Of a stretch of DNA of 64,000 bases, positions 1 through 18,038 are shown piece after piece (position 1 is the stretch's first letter; the number at the start of each line of letters is the position of its first letter). The position numbers and the translations under genes were made by a program. Origin of the DNA: Canna indica (Eukaryota > Streptophyta > Magnoliopsida > Zingiberales > Cannaceae); NCBI GenBank assembly GCA_034359265.1, contig CP136891.1:85454001-85518000 (forward strand), written 5' to 3'. Below the pieces are notes generated by a model. It saw only the letters and a program-made list of their open reading frames with translations. It did not search any database and was not told the DNA's origin.

Positions 1-27
1 AAATGATGTCATATTTAATGAATATAA

Positions 28-216
<189 letters not shown>

Positions 217-2185
217 GCTTAACCATTTCACTATGCTCTTTGACGTTCTTTGTTTGGATCTCGAGTGTCTCTGCTTGGAATTTTTATTAAAATGTCAGAC
301 AATGCCATCAGTTTGTTTATTTTGCTATGCTTAGGTAACAATTTTTTTCCCACCGAACCTGCATTGTTGAGGCACTTTCTTTCTTGATTAATGCCTGATT
401 TCCATTCTCATATGCTACCCTGGGTTTCATGGCCATGGACATGTCTGATTAGAATATATTTGCATGGCTAAGTGGTAAATGAATTCAAGAAGCAAAGAGA
501 TAAATAATTATCAGATTATACTTCATTAAATATAATTTTATAATATTAATTGATTATAAATTAAATTTTATAATGTAATAAGGATTTTATGGTAATTATC
601 TTTAAACAATTTGTGATAACTCGTATTGAGATAAATAATTCTCCATTCAAATGAGAACTTATAAAGTTATAATCTCATGTTTGATATGAAAGACTGAAAC
701 CAAGAAGCCAACCACATGATAGCTTTAATAATAGTCTTGACTTGTGACCTACACAACTTGAAATAGAAAAGACCATGACATTGCCTCACGGAAGAATCCA
801 CTGAATGAAATAAGATATATAAATGCCAAAACTTAGATCGATGGGAGAAGGATCAAGTTAGAGTTAGATTTTAATACTCCTATAATCTGCAGATCCAACA
901 CTAAGTTTATCACCACATCTTCCTTTAGGCCTCTTTAAACTCCCTATCTCTTAGTCATTGGCCACTACGACTAAATTAATTCCTCGCCAATTAGAAACCT
1001 CTCTGATGCCTAAGTTTATGTCAACATCCAAATCTTTAATTGTGAGTGCGTGTTGATGCTTCTTCCACAGAGCAGGGATGAGAGCAGCAATGCGAGGAGT
1101 GCAGGAATCCGGACGCCATCTTGTTGAGTTGGACCAGTTGGTGGAGTAGGAAGAAGAATGGAAACCCACTCTTTCTTCCAAAGCATTTGGATGAGGAATA
1201 CAATTCCAGCTCCCCACACCAACTTGTCAGAAAAAGCTCACATTATTTTATCAGTGGAGTGTGATTCTAAGTATAAATTGATTATTATTGACTATCGTAT
1301 TTATATATAACATATATTTGAATCTGATGGAGAGCCCAATTAAATGGTCAGATTAATGGAATCTGATGATGAACTCAGTGTTGATAGCAGTGCTGTCTCA
1401 CTGATAATGGATGCTTCTGATTATAAAAAGGAATTAGGATTTTGAAGGTCCAGTGATGGTTTGGTCCTGCATGTAGTAAAGTATTTAGTATAATGGATGA
1501 CGAGATTCTTCTTCATACAAGTTTGGAATTGTTTTTGTTCTTTCTGACCAATTACCATGGCATCAAACATGAAACATGTTTACTGTTTTCGGAAAGCCTT
1601 TTAATTTACTCAAAATTTTGTTAGTGAAAAGTTCCCAGCTTTCTATCTTCAAATCTGAAAGAAAGAGTATATTTTTATCCAATCTACTAAGGAAAATAAG
1701 TGCTTCAAGTTAGATTTTCATTTAATTACTATTTTCAAATGCATTCACAAATACCCAATCTAATACATTGAGAAGACTATAATTTTAATCAAGTTTGGAT
1801 AAAACTGGTAAAAAAAGAAATTCACATTCTTTTATTGCGGATATTCTATCATTTAGTCTAGTTATTATTCAGTTTTATAATTTGCGTGATTGATGATAAT
1901 ACTAAATTTTGTTGATTTTCATGCTATTTAATTCGAACGATGAAATCTTGTATGAATTTTAAAGTTGAATTAACAATTAAAAACATGAATGAATATAAAT
2001 TCTTATCCATTAAAAATTTTGGATGATCTCTCTAATACTAAAACCTAATAAAAAAACTTATTCGATAATGCAACATATTTCTTAAATAATTATATCTAAA
2101 TCATCAAATAATACGATACAATTGAGGATTAAGCTATTGAAAAAAATAACATGGTTAAATATTTTAATCATCTTAACTATTGAAC

Positions 2186-2565
2186 TAGGGGTGTGAGTGA
2201 GCCGAGCAGCTCATGAGCTACTCGGGATCGACTCGATAAAAATTCGAACTTGACTTGATCTTGTCGAGCCGAGCTCGAGCTAACTAATACTCAGCTTGAG
2301 TGGCTTGCGAACCTAATCAAGTTTCACATATTTTTATATAATTATATAATTATTAATATTTCAAATCGGGTCGGGCATAAATCCGAGTCGAGCCAGTTTT
2401 AATCGAGCTTGAACGAACTTGGTCAAACTTTATAAAAATAAATGAGCAGAACTCGTGTTGCTCAAGTATAACTCGAGCAGAACTCGAGCCTAGAGATTAA
2501 AGCTCGATCGAGCTCGAGCTCAATATTTCTTAAATAAGTCGAGCTCGAGCACAGTGACACCTCCA
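2186..2565. mobile_element. hAT-like MITE with GAGCTCGAGC palindromes
   Basis: The element starts TAGGGGTGTGA and ends TGACACCTCCA, whose reverse complement is TGGAGGTGTCA, giving short terminal inverted repeats. The 380-bp interior is dense in GAGCTCGAGC, GAGCCGAGC and related short palindromes and encodes nothing. The flanks TATTGAAC (left) and AAATGAAC (right) agree at 6 of 8 positions, as expected for a decayed 8-bp hAT target duplication. It belongs to the same structural group as the elements at 4933, 14674, 18039, 26182 and 47187. Confidence 0.65.
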
Positions 2566-3289
2566 AATGAACATTGCTTTAATGCAAAGTAATTGGAATC
2601 TAATTCTATATTCACCTTCTACGTTATTTTTTTCTCCAAAAACAAATTAAAAAAACATTTTACTTATTGACTTACCATTTTTTATGTAATTATTGACCTA
2701 CCATTTGGCTAACCTTATTTTAGAAGCTACCCCACAAGTGGGCAAATAGATGTGTCACATCAAAATTTCATGGACAATGGTAAAGATTCCCAAAGAGTGA
2801 CTCTGGTGACCTGTTCAGTGTACTGTCTACTAATTCCCAAATATGCCAAAAGCTAAGTCTAGAACTGCAAAAATATGCCTCAAATTCCTTGGTTCTGATT
2901 CGTTTTCCTTGTTCTTTGTTTCAAAATATTTTGGACAATTCATCTAAAAAAGAATTCTTAATGTGTGTCTGTGACTGTGTGTGTTTTTGCTTTTTTTACC
3001 ATTTATATAGTTCATTAATTTTTTATTCAAAAGATAAAGAAATTTATTTGGTTTTATCAACTTTAAAGATGTTTACAGAATACTAATAATCTTAAAAACT
3101 CCATAAATTTTATAGTGTTCATTTTAATACTTGTATTTTTTAAAAAAAATATATTTTCAGTGTAGTTATACTATTTTCAGATAAAAGTTAACAAAATGTA
3201 TTATGTGATGAATTATAAATATCAAAACTTAGTTTTAGATTTCCAAATTATTGTTCCGAATTCTTTTTTGGAGTTTTTACTTGAGATAA

Positions 3290-3731
3290 TAAGTTGGATT
3301 GGACTAGCACTTTAGATTCGACTAGACAAGTCATAATTACGCTCGTACCTATGAATCAAATTCAAATCGAGTCAACTACAACTTAGCATGAGGACTCCAC
3401 TCGACCAAACAAGAATATCGACATCTTTCATTAATTACTATGAATTCGACAATAATAAGTCCGACATCTCCGGAATAAATTTCAACCTACTCTGGGCATA
3501 TTCCCGCGAGATTCAATGAGATATCATCGCCCTGAGACATCCCTAACCTGTACTATAAACGAACACAACACACATAAAGACAGATTCTTGATTCTAATTT
3601 CATATTCATCATCTAAAATTTATTTTTATTTGAGCGTCAGATTGTTTTTACAAGTTTTCAATCGGAGCAGCACCGGATCCGAAGACACGTAGGTTTGCGC
3701 GCATCACCCCCGACTTCGGGCAATAACACAA
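3290..3731 (+). mobile_element. Probable LTR remnant (Ty3-gypsy style), boundaries uncertain
   Basis: A GC-richer block shows ACTATAAACG (TATA-like) at about 3551, then a TTTGAGCGTC phrase and a segment with GGAGCAGCACCGGATCC ending in CAATAACA. This order resembles the U3-R-U5 of many plant Ty3-gypsy LTRs. I found no target duplication and no partner LTR, so it may be a truncated solo LTR. Confidence 0.35.
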
Positions 3732-4333
3732 TTTTTTTAAAAAAACCCCTTGCTGTAAATTGCTCGAGAACATGTTTAGATTAAATGATTTGGCGGAGAA
3801 AATTTAAATTTTTTTGTTTAATATTCTTCTTTTTATAAAAGGAGAGGAAGGGAAATCTTTTTCCAATTTTTTTTCTTTTTTCTTTTTTACATGTTTTCTA
3901 ATCCCATCAAATTATGAATTTGAACCACTACAAGCTCAAGAGGTAAAGCTTTGTCTGGAACAAAAATTGGCCTCCGGATCTAGTTAAACTAGGTTGTGAA
4001 CTCTTTTCGCTGTAAAAAAAAAATAAAAAAATAAAAAAATAATGGATTTGAAGAGTACGTAATTTAAAAATCAAAACACAATATTAGATAATTTTACTTT
4101 AATAAAACAATTATTATATATATAGCCAATTGCTAAGGAAATCTTCTTCATTTGGATGAAGATCACAACGTCCCCTTCGACTTTAGTGTTCTACTATTTC
4201 CTCACTGGGAACAATTTGTTCCTCGAAACCTAACTTTTTGCTCCAACAATCCAACATGCCTCGTCTCTTCCTAAACAAATAGCCAATTGCTAGGGTGGGA
4301 AGGGGAGGTGGAATCCACGCATTCGCACGCGCA

Positions 4334-4500
4334 CCTCACCTCTCCTCTCCTCTCCTCCAATGGCTCGATCCCCATCAATGGAAGCTGATTCCACCGCGCA
4401 GAGTACCGCAGTAGGCCCGCCTCAGCCGCGGCATTTGTTCCCTTCTCCCCCGGATTCGAAAGCCCACGCTGCCCTCGCCTTTCCCGCGCCCTTTTATACC
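4334..4500 (+). promoter_or_regulatory. Probable GDH core promoter: pyrimidine patch and TATA box
   Basis: A CTCTCCTCTCCTCTCC pyrimidine patch (about 4338-4358) lies upstream of a TATA-like CTTTTATACC at 4491-4500. Transcription would then start near 4525. ORFs crossing this interval match no known family, so I read the block as promoter. TSS position is inferred. Confidence 0.45.
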
Positions 4501-4524
4501 CCCTCCCCCCTCCTCGCCGAAGCT

Positions 4525-11288
<6,764 letters not shown>

Positions 11289-11660
11289 TTGTGAGGTTAT
11301 CGTTTTTTTTCCATGTTGCGGCAAAATAAGAACTCCCTGATTGTCATTCTGAGAATAAGTATGAGCCCTGCTATCTACAGAAACGGCTTGTGTTTTTTAT
11401 ACATTACAAGGTTGGGTTTGCTTGATGGACATCAGTCTCTTTTGAATTTGATGAGATTTTATTTCTAGAAATTAAATTAAATGTCAGTATCAATCTGGTT
11501 TTGTGCATGATTTCTAATAAGAGTATCTTGAAGCTTACTTTTAGTGTTTCTATGGCAAACCAACTCAGTCGTAAATTATATAAGGAAATGAACTGAACAA
11601 GTGTTTGGCATGTTTGCCTTTTGTTACTAAAATGTCTTTCAATCTCCTCTATCTTGTTGC

Positions 11661-12241
11661 TGTTAAATTATTTATTTAATAATTTATAATGGGCCAACAT
11701 TTATCTATTGGCCTGTGATTATTGCAATCAAATTGATCGGTCTCCTTAAGGTGATCCGATAAGGTTTATTACTTAGCCTTGCGCCATTTCAAAGTTATTG
11801 GACTTATTTGCACAGATACCATAATGGTAATTTTTTAGTTTCATGATGGGCGAAATTGGAATTTACCAAACCTCTGATTTCATTTATAAATAGAGGGGTT
11901 ATAGTCACACATTAGTTACTTGCATATGTAGTCCCCAACTCCCCATCTCTTTGTGCGCATTTCTATAGTTGTGTGTTGACCTGGAAGGCCGCCCCGGCTC
12001 CCCGGCTCTAAAATTCTGAGCGATGGACTCAGGTACGTTTCCTCGTACCTCCGCTCTTCAACTTCTTGATGATTTAACATGTAGGATTTTTGGCTTAGGG
12101 TTAAACTCCTATTCTCCTTCAATTGGTAAGGTTTTGATCCTGGGACCTGTGCGGTTCCACTATCAATTTCTTGATGATTTAACATGTAGGATTTCTGGCT
12201 TAGGAATTAAATTCCTGTTCTATAGCTTTCCTTTAGTAACA
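11661..12241. mobile_element. Solo LTR with 5-bp target duplication
   Basis: The 581-bp sequence starts TGTTAAATTA and ends TTTAGTAACA, so it has the TG..CA ends with TGTTA/TAACA inverted repeats of an LTR. It is flanked on both sides by GTTGC (11656-11660 and 12242-12246), a perfect 5-bp duplication. Inside, TATAAATAG at 11885-11893 is placed like an LTR promoter. A roughly 45-bp segment starting CTTGATGATTTAACATG is repeated within it (about 12061 and 12171). No second LTR or internal region is near, so this is a recombined solo LTR. Superfamily is undetermined, with Copia-like ends. Confidence 0.85.
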
Positions 12242-12965
12242 GTTGCTGCCATTAATTAAACATTAGTTGATTACACCTTATGCAGTCTGACTTCCAACGT
12301 TGCAATCATACCAAAACTGATATATTATCTTACTGATGTTTTAGTAGGAGTACACAAACAAAAGTTGAACAGCTAATGCTCACACTAATTAGCCACCTTA
12401 ATCCAAGCTTTTTGTGGAGCTGGCACACAATACATCCCAAGGAGAGGGTGACGTGCCAACTACTGGGTCCCACCCACCATTTGTTTGCTCATGCGAGGCT
12501 AAATAGCTCACAATTCCCCCTCACTCTGATTGATCTCATCTGTAATGCTTACACAACTCATGATGCAATATGCTGCTGATTTGTTTGGTGAGAACAATGT
12601 AGTTAAAGAAGGTGCTCTGATTGATTTCTTCTTCTTTTTTTTATTTGTAAAAGTGTATGGATGAATCAGCCTTTTCAGGTCTCTTTCAGAACTTCTGAAA
12701 ACAAAACATTTGTGCTTTGCTGATGTCCTTTCTTGCCCTTCAATGTTAATAAAGAATGATGCATGATGTCCACTGTCACATGCTAGATGCTTATGAAGCA
12801 AGGCAAGTTGATGATGATAGGAGCATGGATCTAAAATTTAGGGCTCTTTTTCCTTATCTTCTGCAGAAAGGTGTCTGTGCCTCACACCTTTTTGAATAAT
12901 AGCCCTTTAGATGTGCATTTAGATCACTCTTGATTTATAGCAAATGATTAATTGTTAGACAATTT

Positions 12966-13346
12966 TGCGTCATTACTCATTGGATGGGATAACTAACTCA
13001 TCAACTTTATAACTAATTTATTGGCCTAATTAAAATACTCAAACTAAAATTGATGATAATGCACCCATCAAGTCTTATAAGCCAACGTTATGTCTTGACG
13101 TCATCATCAAGACCCAACTCAAGTCTAACACATAGACCCAAGTCGAAGGCATGTGAGGCCTAGCCTAGTAACGGCTTCGCCACAGCTCATTGGCAACCGA
13201 CTCCTTCGTCATACTCTGGTACCATTTGTTACGACTCGCTTGATGGGATAACTAACTGATCAACTTCATAGGTCAACCTATTGATCTAATTAAAATGCTT
13301 AAACTAAAGTTGATGATAGTGCACTCAACAAGTCTATAAGCTAACA
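12966..13346 (-). mobile_element. TRIM-like element (miniature LTR retrotransposon)
   Basis: Two direct repeats of about 120 bp (12966-13087 and 13227-13346) flank a 139-bp centre. Read on the minus strand, the better-preserved repeat starts TGTTAGCTTATAG and ends GTCGTAACA. It is followed after two bases by TGGTACCAGAG (plus 13214-13224), which resembles the plant tRNA-iMet primer-binding sequence TGGTATCAGAGC. Size and order fit a terminal-repeat retrotransposon in miniature. The other repeat is more diverged and I see no clear target duplication or purine tract, so it is an old copy. Confidence 0.6.
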
Positions 13347-14076
13347 CTATTTCCAATATACTCCCGTTGTGGACCAAAGTGGAGTATTACGTTATGAAAA
13401 TTTGCCAATTTTGAGCACTTGTAGAAATATCTTAAAAGATATTAGTATATGATTGCAGACTAGTAATCTCTGCACAGCCGATGAGTACAAATCTCAACTG
13501 GCACGGCAAAGTTGGTTTGTGGGCAAAAATTCTTTGTATATATATCCTTGTCATCAAGTTCTTGATTTGATATCTTTGTAAGTGTTAAAAGTGAAGGATC
13601 ATAAACACGTTACATTCTCAAGCTATCATCACTGCACTTTTTATCCGTGTGCTGGTTTTGATCATTAATGTCAGTGCCAATTTCTCATTGAGCATAATAA
13701 TCCTAGAAAACACGTTTTGTTTCAGTGTCACTATCTTTGTTATTTATTGCCTAAGACTTATGTAAAAGAAAGACTTACGTGAATTATTGTGAAGATGGAT
13801 TTGACTTATAGATGAATGATATGATTGGCGAGAGATTATTTAGCTTTATATCTTTTCTGAAGAAAATTTGATGCTCCTTAATTGTACTGTGAATGTAGTA
13901 AGCTCGAGTTTTGCGTTAAATCACGTTGAATATTTGGTTTTCTTGCTTGTTTCCTTTGTTTACTTTGATTTTTCGTCGAGATTGGCCATCCAACCTAACA
14001 CACCGATTACTCCAAATACAGGTCAAAACAATAATAAACGTTGAATTGAAGTCTTTTTATTTTACTCACTTTAGTT

Positions 14077-14230
14077 AATTTTTAAATAGATTTAGTAATC
14101 GTGTTTGAAATTAAAATTCAAGGTGAATATACTAATATTTAATATATGGATAATAATTTTTAAATAGATTTGATAATCATGTTTGAAATTAAAATTCAAG
14201 TTGAATATACTAATATTTAATATTTAATAT
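14077..14230. repeat. Two-copy tandem repeat, period about 77 bp
   Basis: AATTTTTAAATAGATTT...GTGTTTGAAATTAAAATTC...TGAATATACTAATATTTAA occurs twice in a row, from about 14077 and 14155, with few differences. It is in AT-rich spacer with no gene. Confidence 0.75.
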
Positions 14231-14479
14231 TATATATATATTAAATACGAATAAATATTATGGTATATATCTCTAAAAATATTATAATACATATTTTTAC
14301 TAAATAAATATGTGAATTTCATGTTTAACTTATTTAATTTTTGCAATTGTTTACGAGGATATGATCATTCTTTTGACTTTTTATTTATGAATATTATGAA
14401 CAAATATGTGATTTTCTTGTGAGTACTTTCAACATTTGAGGTGGGTTTTACAATTTGTATAATTCTATTAATTTTATAT

Positions 14480-14673
14480 GTTAAAAAAATTATTAGTTAA
14501 TCGAAAATTATTGATTAATCAAATCGCAAAAACTGAAACCGAAGTACTAGTTAACTGATGTACCGATTAATCGAAATTAATGGACTGATTTATGATTAAT
14601 GGTTTTGAAAATCCGATATTAATGAATCGATTTAAATAGTTATTAATAGACTGGTTAATTGGTCTATGCTCAC
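14480..14673. mobile_element. Remnant of a GATTAATCG-type hAT MITE
   Basis: Repeated GATTAATCG/GATTAATGG units end in GGTCTATGCTCAC, the usual right end of the TAGGGGTGAGCA-class elements. The left end is not recognisable. It abuts the element at 14674, which suggests nesting or insertion into the terminus. Confidence 0.4.
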
Positions 14674-15118
14674 TAGAGGTGGCAAAACGGGCCGACCCAA
14701 CACGATAAGGTAGCATGTCGGGCTAGGTCGGCCCGTTAATTCTGTGGACCGAAAGTTTCCGATCCAATATTGCGGGCTGCCCAGCATGGCCCACGAGTCC
14801 GTTTATTAACTAAAAATTTGTTAGAAATTTGTTTTAAAAAATTAATTTAAAATGTTTGAGAGGCTAAATAAGCACCAAATACGACATTCCACGTTAAAAA
14901 CTCCACGGATTAACATTACCTTCAATTTTAAAGCACTAAACTAGATTTGATTTTTTTTACTTAGCGGGTCAAACGGGCCGGCCCGGTCTGATAATAGCCG
15001 GCTTGCATCGGCCTGCAATGTTATCGTGCCGGGTCGGGCCAGCCCGATAAATCTATTGGGCTGAATTTATTGTGCTCGTGTCGTACTATCGTGTCGTGTC
15101 CATTTATGTCAAACCATA
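14674..15118. mobile_element. hAT-like MITE with GGGCCGGCCCG palindromes
   Basis: The start TAGAGGTGGCAAAACGGGCC is a classic terminus of this class. The interior carries GGCCGACCC, CGGGCCGGCCCGG, GGTCGGGCCAGCCCG and similar GC palindromes near both ends, and is AT-rich and non-coding in the middle. The right end (near ATGTCAAACCATA) is degenerate and no 8-bp duplication is visible, so the right boundary is approximate. Confidence 0.55.
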
Positions 15119-16000
15119 ATAATTAAGAAGACTTTATGCAATATTGGTCCCAGACTTTGTACATAAGAAGCCAATTGTGAGGGCATTGAAGTGGCTTTCC
15201 TTCCATCTACTGATCAATGTATAGGCGTCAGTCAATAGATTCAGATACATTGTGCATGAGCATCACATGTGTTTATACCCACTTCGTGGGCCCCTCATAA
15301 TTTGTAGTAATGCATGTTTCATTTTTTTGGTCCTTGTAGACTTGTCTCTCTCTCTCTCTCTTATATTCATAGTTTAAATATCAAATTAACTGGTCATCAA
15401 TTCCACTCAGACTTCAATTGGTAAAAAATTCACCGAATTTGATATAAATAAAATAATCGAATTCAATAAAAATGAGCCAGCCAACCCGACGTATTATCTT
15501 TTTAATGATCAGATAATTTATTTATGCACCTCTTACTAGCTGGAAGGTTGTTTTGCACGGTGACGAGAAGCTATCCAGTTTGTATGTGATTTGTAAAATT
15601 ATTATTTTTTCAGAAAAAGGTCTAAAATGGTCCTTGAACTTTGTCGGCATTTTTACATTGGCCCCACAACTTTTTTTCGAGTCAATTGGGTCTCTAAAGA
15701 TTTGTAAACGTCACTTTGGTCCCTGATCGTGATCTTGCCGTTAAAAAAAATCATACGTGGCTAACGTTTCGACGACGTGACATCTAATTTTGTTGACTTT
15801 GCTTATGTGTATTAATTGGTGCCTACGTGAATTATTTTATTATTTATATATTTAAAATGTGTTCACTTTTTCTCTCTCCTTGCCACCATTGTTATCTCCT
15901 CTTCTTCCCTCCTCTGTCGTTGTCGCCACCGCCGCTCCTCCACCGTCGTCTCCTCCTCCTCCTTCTCCGTCGTCGCCGTCTCCTCCTCCTCCCTTTCCCC

Positions 16001-16312
16001 TAGCGTTGGCGCTGTCAGCTCCGGGTACCACACCAGCAGCACCAGCACACTGTGCGCAAGAATGGTCGCTGACGGGTTCCTCCACGCTCGCGTATCCTCC
16101 GCCCACCTCACCACGTCCGCCACCCACGATAGTGCCGCCACGATCCGATACAAGTTAGCGCGGACTCGGCGCATGCTGTACCCCCGCGCCTCCGCTACTG
16201 CATCTAGCATCCACAACGCAACTTCCCTCCGGAGCGACGACTCCGACCGCCCCAGGTGTGTCGCGACGATCTGCACCGCCGCGAGACGTAGTGGGTCTCG
16301 TTGCCCTGCTGG
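16001..16312 (-). pseudogene. Captured fragment of an MCTP / QUIRKY-type C2-transmembrane protein
   Basis: About 104 codons are open on the minus strand and match the C-terminal (PRT_C) region of plant multiple-C2-domain transmembrane proteins. The string runs from PLRLAAVQIVATHLGR through SSLRREVALWMLD, SMRRVRANLYRIV, RWAEDTRAWRNP and VLVLLVWYPELTAPTL. The LRREV..YMLD/WMLD, SMR+.+AN and WRNP..T.L.H..L.LLVWYPEL pattern is distinctive, and the QUIRKY/FTIP group carries it just before its last membrane segments. Full-length MCTPs have about 800-1000 residues, so this is a small piece with no C2 domains. It joins the XXT fragment directly at 16312/16314 but in a different frame. It has no stop in its frame and is part of a 209-codon ORF (15863-16492). 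Confidence 0.8.
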
Positions 16313-16313
16313 G

Positions 16314-17040
16314 ATAGGCATCGAGGAGATCGAGCGACCACTGGCAATTGCGGAGGAGGAAGCTGCCGGAGTTGAGGCTGATCCAATTGCGATCGTCGTA
16401 CACCATCTCATTCCAACCGTGCATGACGAGGTTGTAGGGAGTGTATCGCTCCCAGGGGAGCTCAAAGGCCAAGTCCGTGAACATGGCGTCACTGTCCATC
16501 CACCACAGGAACTCCACCTCCGGGTGGGTGAGGAGAAGGGATCGAATCAGGGGAAGCTTGGCCCAAAAGCCGTCCATCTCGTCATCGAGGAGCGCCATGT
16601 TGTAGAAGATCTCGATGCCATGGACGCGACAATATATAGTCGATCTTGTTCTTGATCGACTTGATCAGTGGTCGTCGACGGGGTTCTCGCAGGGGGTTGG
16701 GGGATGAACCAATGACGAGCAGCGCTCAGGGCTTCTTGGGGCCGAGGAAGCTGGGCCGGTCTGGGTGGCGGCGGAGCCACTCGGAGCGTTGCTTATCCCA
16801 ATTAGATATCTTGGGGCCAAGAGAATAGGGCTGCGAGTGGTCGCGAGGGGGGTCCTCGACGCCGTTGTCCTGGGAGTTCGTAGAGGGCGAGGAGGTGGTG
16901 TCGACAAGGGGGCGGCAGAGGCGAAAACGGATCTGGTTGAGGTCCTGCTCAGGGGTGCTGAACTGACTGGCACCAATGGTGCCGCGGAGGACGACGAGGG
17001 TGAGGGTGAGAATGAGGCAGAGAAGGGTGAGCTTGGCGCT
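16314..17040 (-). pseudogene. Captured, broken xyloglucan 6-xylosyltransferase (XXT3/4/5-like, GT34) fragment
   Basis: Minus-strand sequence resembles the N-terminal half of a Golgi type II xylosyltransferase of family GT34. In order it has a membrane anchor (LTLLCLILTLTLVVLRGTIG), the stem motif YSLGPKISNWDKQRSEWL, IKSIKNKIDY, then MALLDDEMDGFWAKLPLIR, FLWWMDSDAMFTD with the metal-binding DSD, HGWNEMVYDDRNW and SGSFLLRNCQWSLDLLDAY. It is broken by an in-frame TGA (16726-16728), a frameshift near 16665 just upstream of IKSIKNK, and a 4-base insertion near 16633 before the YNMALL segment. No start codon is in frame. The C-terminal half is missing, replaced by the MCTP fragment. It is a non-functional captured copy. 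Real XXT genes are about 450-510 codons and usually intronless. Confidence 0.85.
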
Positions 17041-17514
17041 TCAGAGGGAATGCTCGAGTATTGCCCCAATATTGTTTTATGCAGCTTCGGGTACGGATTC
17101 GGATTTCTACTCTGGAGACGACGACGGAGGAGCGGCGGCGGCGACAACGGCGGAGGAGGGAAGAAGAGGAGGAGGATATAACAATGGTGGTAGGGAGAGA
17201 GAAAAAGTGAACACATTTTAAATATATAAATAATAAAATAATCCACTTATGCACCAATTAATACACGTAAGCAAAGTCAATAAAATTAGATGTCACGTCG
17301 TCGAAACGTTAGCCACGTATGATTTTTTTTAACGGCAGGGTCACGACCAGGGACCAAAGTGACGTTTACAAATCTTTAGGGACCCAATTGACTCAAAAAA
17401 AATTGTGAGACCAACGTGAAAATGCCGACAAAGTTTAGGGATCAAAGCAATATATGCATGTTCTTAGATTTGAGGACTCTATGCAAAATAATTCAATTAC
17501 TTTTAATTATTTGA

Positions 17515-17992
17515 ATTGGTTAAAAATAAATTACGATGATTCTTTTTCTTCTCCTGATGGTGGTACTGGGTTAATTTGTGGTGCGCAATCATGTTGGTCA
17601 GTGTTCTTACTCTCAAGCTAAGCACTTAATGACTCATAATGCTTTATATTGTGAATATCTTGCTTTGATGGATACTACTAAGTATGTTATTTCTAATTAT
17701 TTAACTTGGATTATTATTGAGTCTGATTCAAAAATTACACTTGATACTATTAATCCCATTAATTTTTTTCCCTCATAGAGAATTGCAAACTCAGTTCTGA
17801 ATATTAAATAAATGCTTACGGGGAGATTAGATATTAAAGTCCAGTTTTTTTCCCAAATCAACTAATCAAGTTGCTCACTAGGCAGCAAACAGAGCAAAGA
17901 TCCTTAAAGAATCGAGTATTATTCTGTATACTGATTGTATTAATTTATCCTCAATGGTTAATCAATAAAATTTTTATTTTTTGAAAAAAAAA
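17515..17992 (+). mobile_element. 5'-truncated LINE (L1-type) fragment with RNase H domain
   Basis: The segment opens with LKINYDDSFSSPDGGTGLIC, continues after a frameshift with RNHVGQCSYSQAKHL and NALYCEYLAL, then IIIESDSKITLDTIN. These are the D..E..D blocks of the plant LINE-associated RNase H domain. Further decayed text at 17870-17960 (ANRAKILKESS- and TDCINLSSMVNQ-like) leads to an A-rich tail at about 17983-17992. It begins about 70 bp beyond the Pack-MULE right arm. Stops and frameshifts show it is dead. Confidence 0.7.
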
Positions 17993-18038
17993 TACATCTC
18001 CTAGTATTATAAGAACACCTTATAAATTCTTTTGAAAT

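Larger units (their letters stand above)
217..4330. other. Gene-free spacer between RPS18 and GDH
   Basis: This holds the RPS18 3' region followed by AT-rich spacer. No ORF here resembles a protein I recognise. It contains a hAT-type MITE (2186-2565), a probable LTR remnant (about 3290-3731), and an A-rich tract at about 4012-4042 that looks like the 3' tail of an old retroelement. Confidence 0.6.
15629..17445. mobile_element. Pack-MULE-like element with about 330-bp inverted repeats and captured gene fragments
   Basis: The left arm (about 15629-15955) and right arm (about 17115-17445) are inverted copies of each other: GAACTTTGTCGGCATTTT, then GTAAACGTCACTTTGGTCCC, AATCATACGTGGCTAACG, GACGTGACATCTAATTTT and AAAATGTGTTCACTTTTTC appear in the same order in one arm and reverse-complemented in the other. 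Between them is GC-rich DNA derived from two host genes (see 16001-16312 and 16314-17040). Long TIRs plus captured exon sequence is the Pack-MULE pattern. I could not fix the outermost bases or find the 9-bp duplication expected for Mutator, so the superfamily is inferred. No transposase is present. Confidence 0.7.

Noticed and set aside
951..1222. Two overlapping minus-strand ORFs (88 and 68 codons)
   Set aside because: No recognisable motif, mutually overlapping frames, AT-rich surroundings.
15859..16158. Plus-strand Pro/Ser-rich ORF (99 codons)
   Set aside because: It is antisense to the captured MCTP sequence and low-complexity GGA/GGC repeat inside the element arm.
16062..16655. Plus-strand ORF of 197 codons
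   Set aside because: Antisense of the XXT/MCTP capture; the recognisable protein is on the other strand.
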